Positions 6,461 to 6,504 of a stretch of DNA of 6,504 nucleotides are shown here, piece after piece. Origin of the DNA: Candidatus Sulfopaludibacter sp. SbA3 (lineage in GTDB: Bacteria > Acidobacteriota > Terriglobia > 20CM-2-55-15); the NCBI GenBank assembly GCA_945861845.1, contig CAMAWS010000200.1:1-6504 (forward strand), given 5' to 3'. The translations under genes were made by a program, and so were the position numbers. Numbering within the stretch: position 1 is the first letter of the stretch; each line of letters begins with the position of its first letter. The notes under the pieces were generated by a model. The model was given only the letters and a program-made list of their open reading frames with translations, was not told where the DNA came from and ran no database searches.

Positions 6461-6504
6461 CCGGATAATTTAACACGAGCGGAAGGGGGAATTGAGGGGA
6501 CCGA
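6461..6504 (-). promoter_or_regulatory. Upstream region of ileS with possible leaderless-type -10 box
   Basis: No purine-rich ribosome binding site precedes ATG 6460; the last bases are TTATCCGG. Instead TAAATT (6472-6467; four of six bases of TATAAT) sits exactly at -12 to -7 from the A of the ATG, where a -10 box would be if transcription began on the start codon. The matching -35 position (TCAATT) agrees at only two of six bases. A leaderless mRNA is therefore possible but unproven. The region is cut by the window edge, so a farther promoter cannot be excluded. Confidence 0.3.

Noticed and set aside
6461..6504. A possible T-box or other tRNA-sensing leader before ileS
   Set aside because: Only 44 bases are visible and they contain no T-box sequence or specifier-like structure. 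Such leaders are typical of Firmicutes, not of the lineage suggested here.

Overview
The window carries four genes, all read from the minus strand, and looks like an ordinary chromosomal segment of a moderately GC-rich Gram-negative bacterium. The best guess at lineage is Acidobacteriota. This is inferred from three things: a DUF5916 outer-membrane-type protein, two small secreted proteins that resemble families I associate with Acidobacteria, and a type 2 isoleucyl-tRNA synthetase. No rRNA, tRNA, CRISPR array, insertion sequence, phage gene or integration site could be seen.

In the direction of transcription (high to low coordinates), the window opens with 44 bases of upstream sequence and then ileS (6460 to 3335). 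This is a complete 1041-residue isoleucyl-tRNA synthetase of the IleRS2 type. Its class I signature is not the usual HxGH but the rearranged GxHH (Gly-Ile-His-His, residues 55-58). A 141-base gap follows, holding a good sigma70-type promoter (TTCACA, 17 bases, TATACT) aimed at the next gene. That gene (3193 to 2645) encodes a 182-residue secreted protein of unknown function with a clear signal peptide and a good ribosome binding site. After a 115-base gap with three hairpins, a 108-residue secreted DUF5818-like protein follows (2529 to 2203). After a further 84 bases with a perfect TATAAT -10 box and a GGAGGG ribosome binding site, a large secreted or outer-membrane protein begins at 2118 and runs off the window at base 1. 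It has a CBM9-like domain followed by DUF5916, with 706 residues visible.

The last three genes all encode exported proteins in one orientation and may be partly co-transcribed from the promoter at 3271-3299, but nothing shows that they work together. The ileS gene is housekeeping. The most notable observation is its altered catalytic motif, which in characterised IleRS2 enzymes goes with extreme insensitivity to mupirocin. I did not find evidence for a wholly new multi-gene system here. The two small secreted proteins are the parts whose biology is least known.
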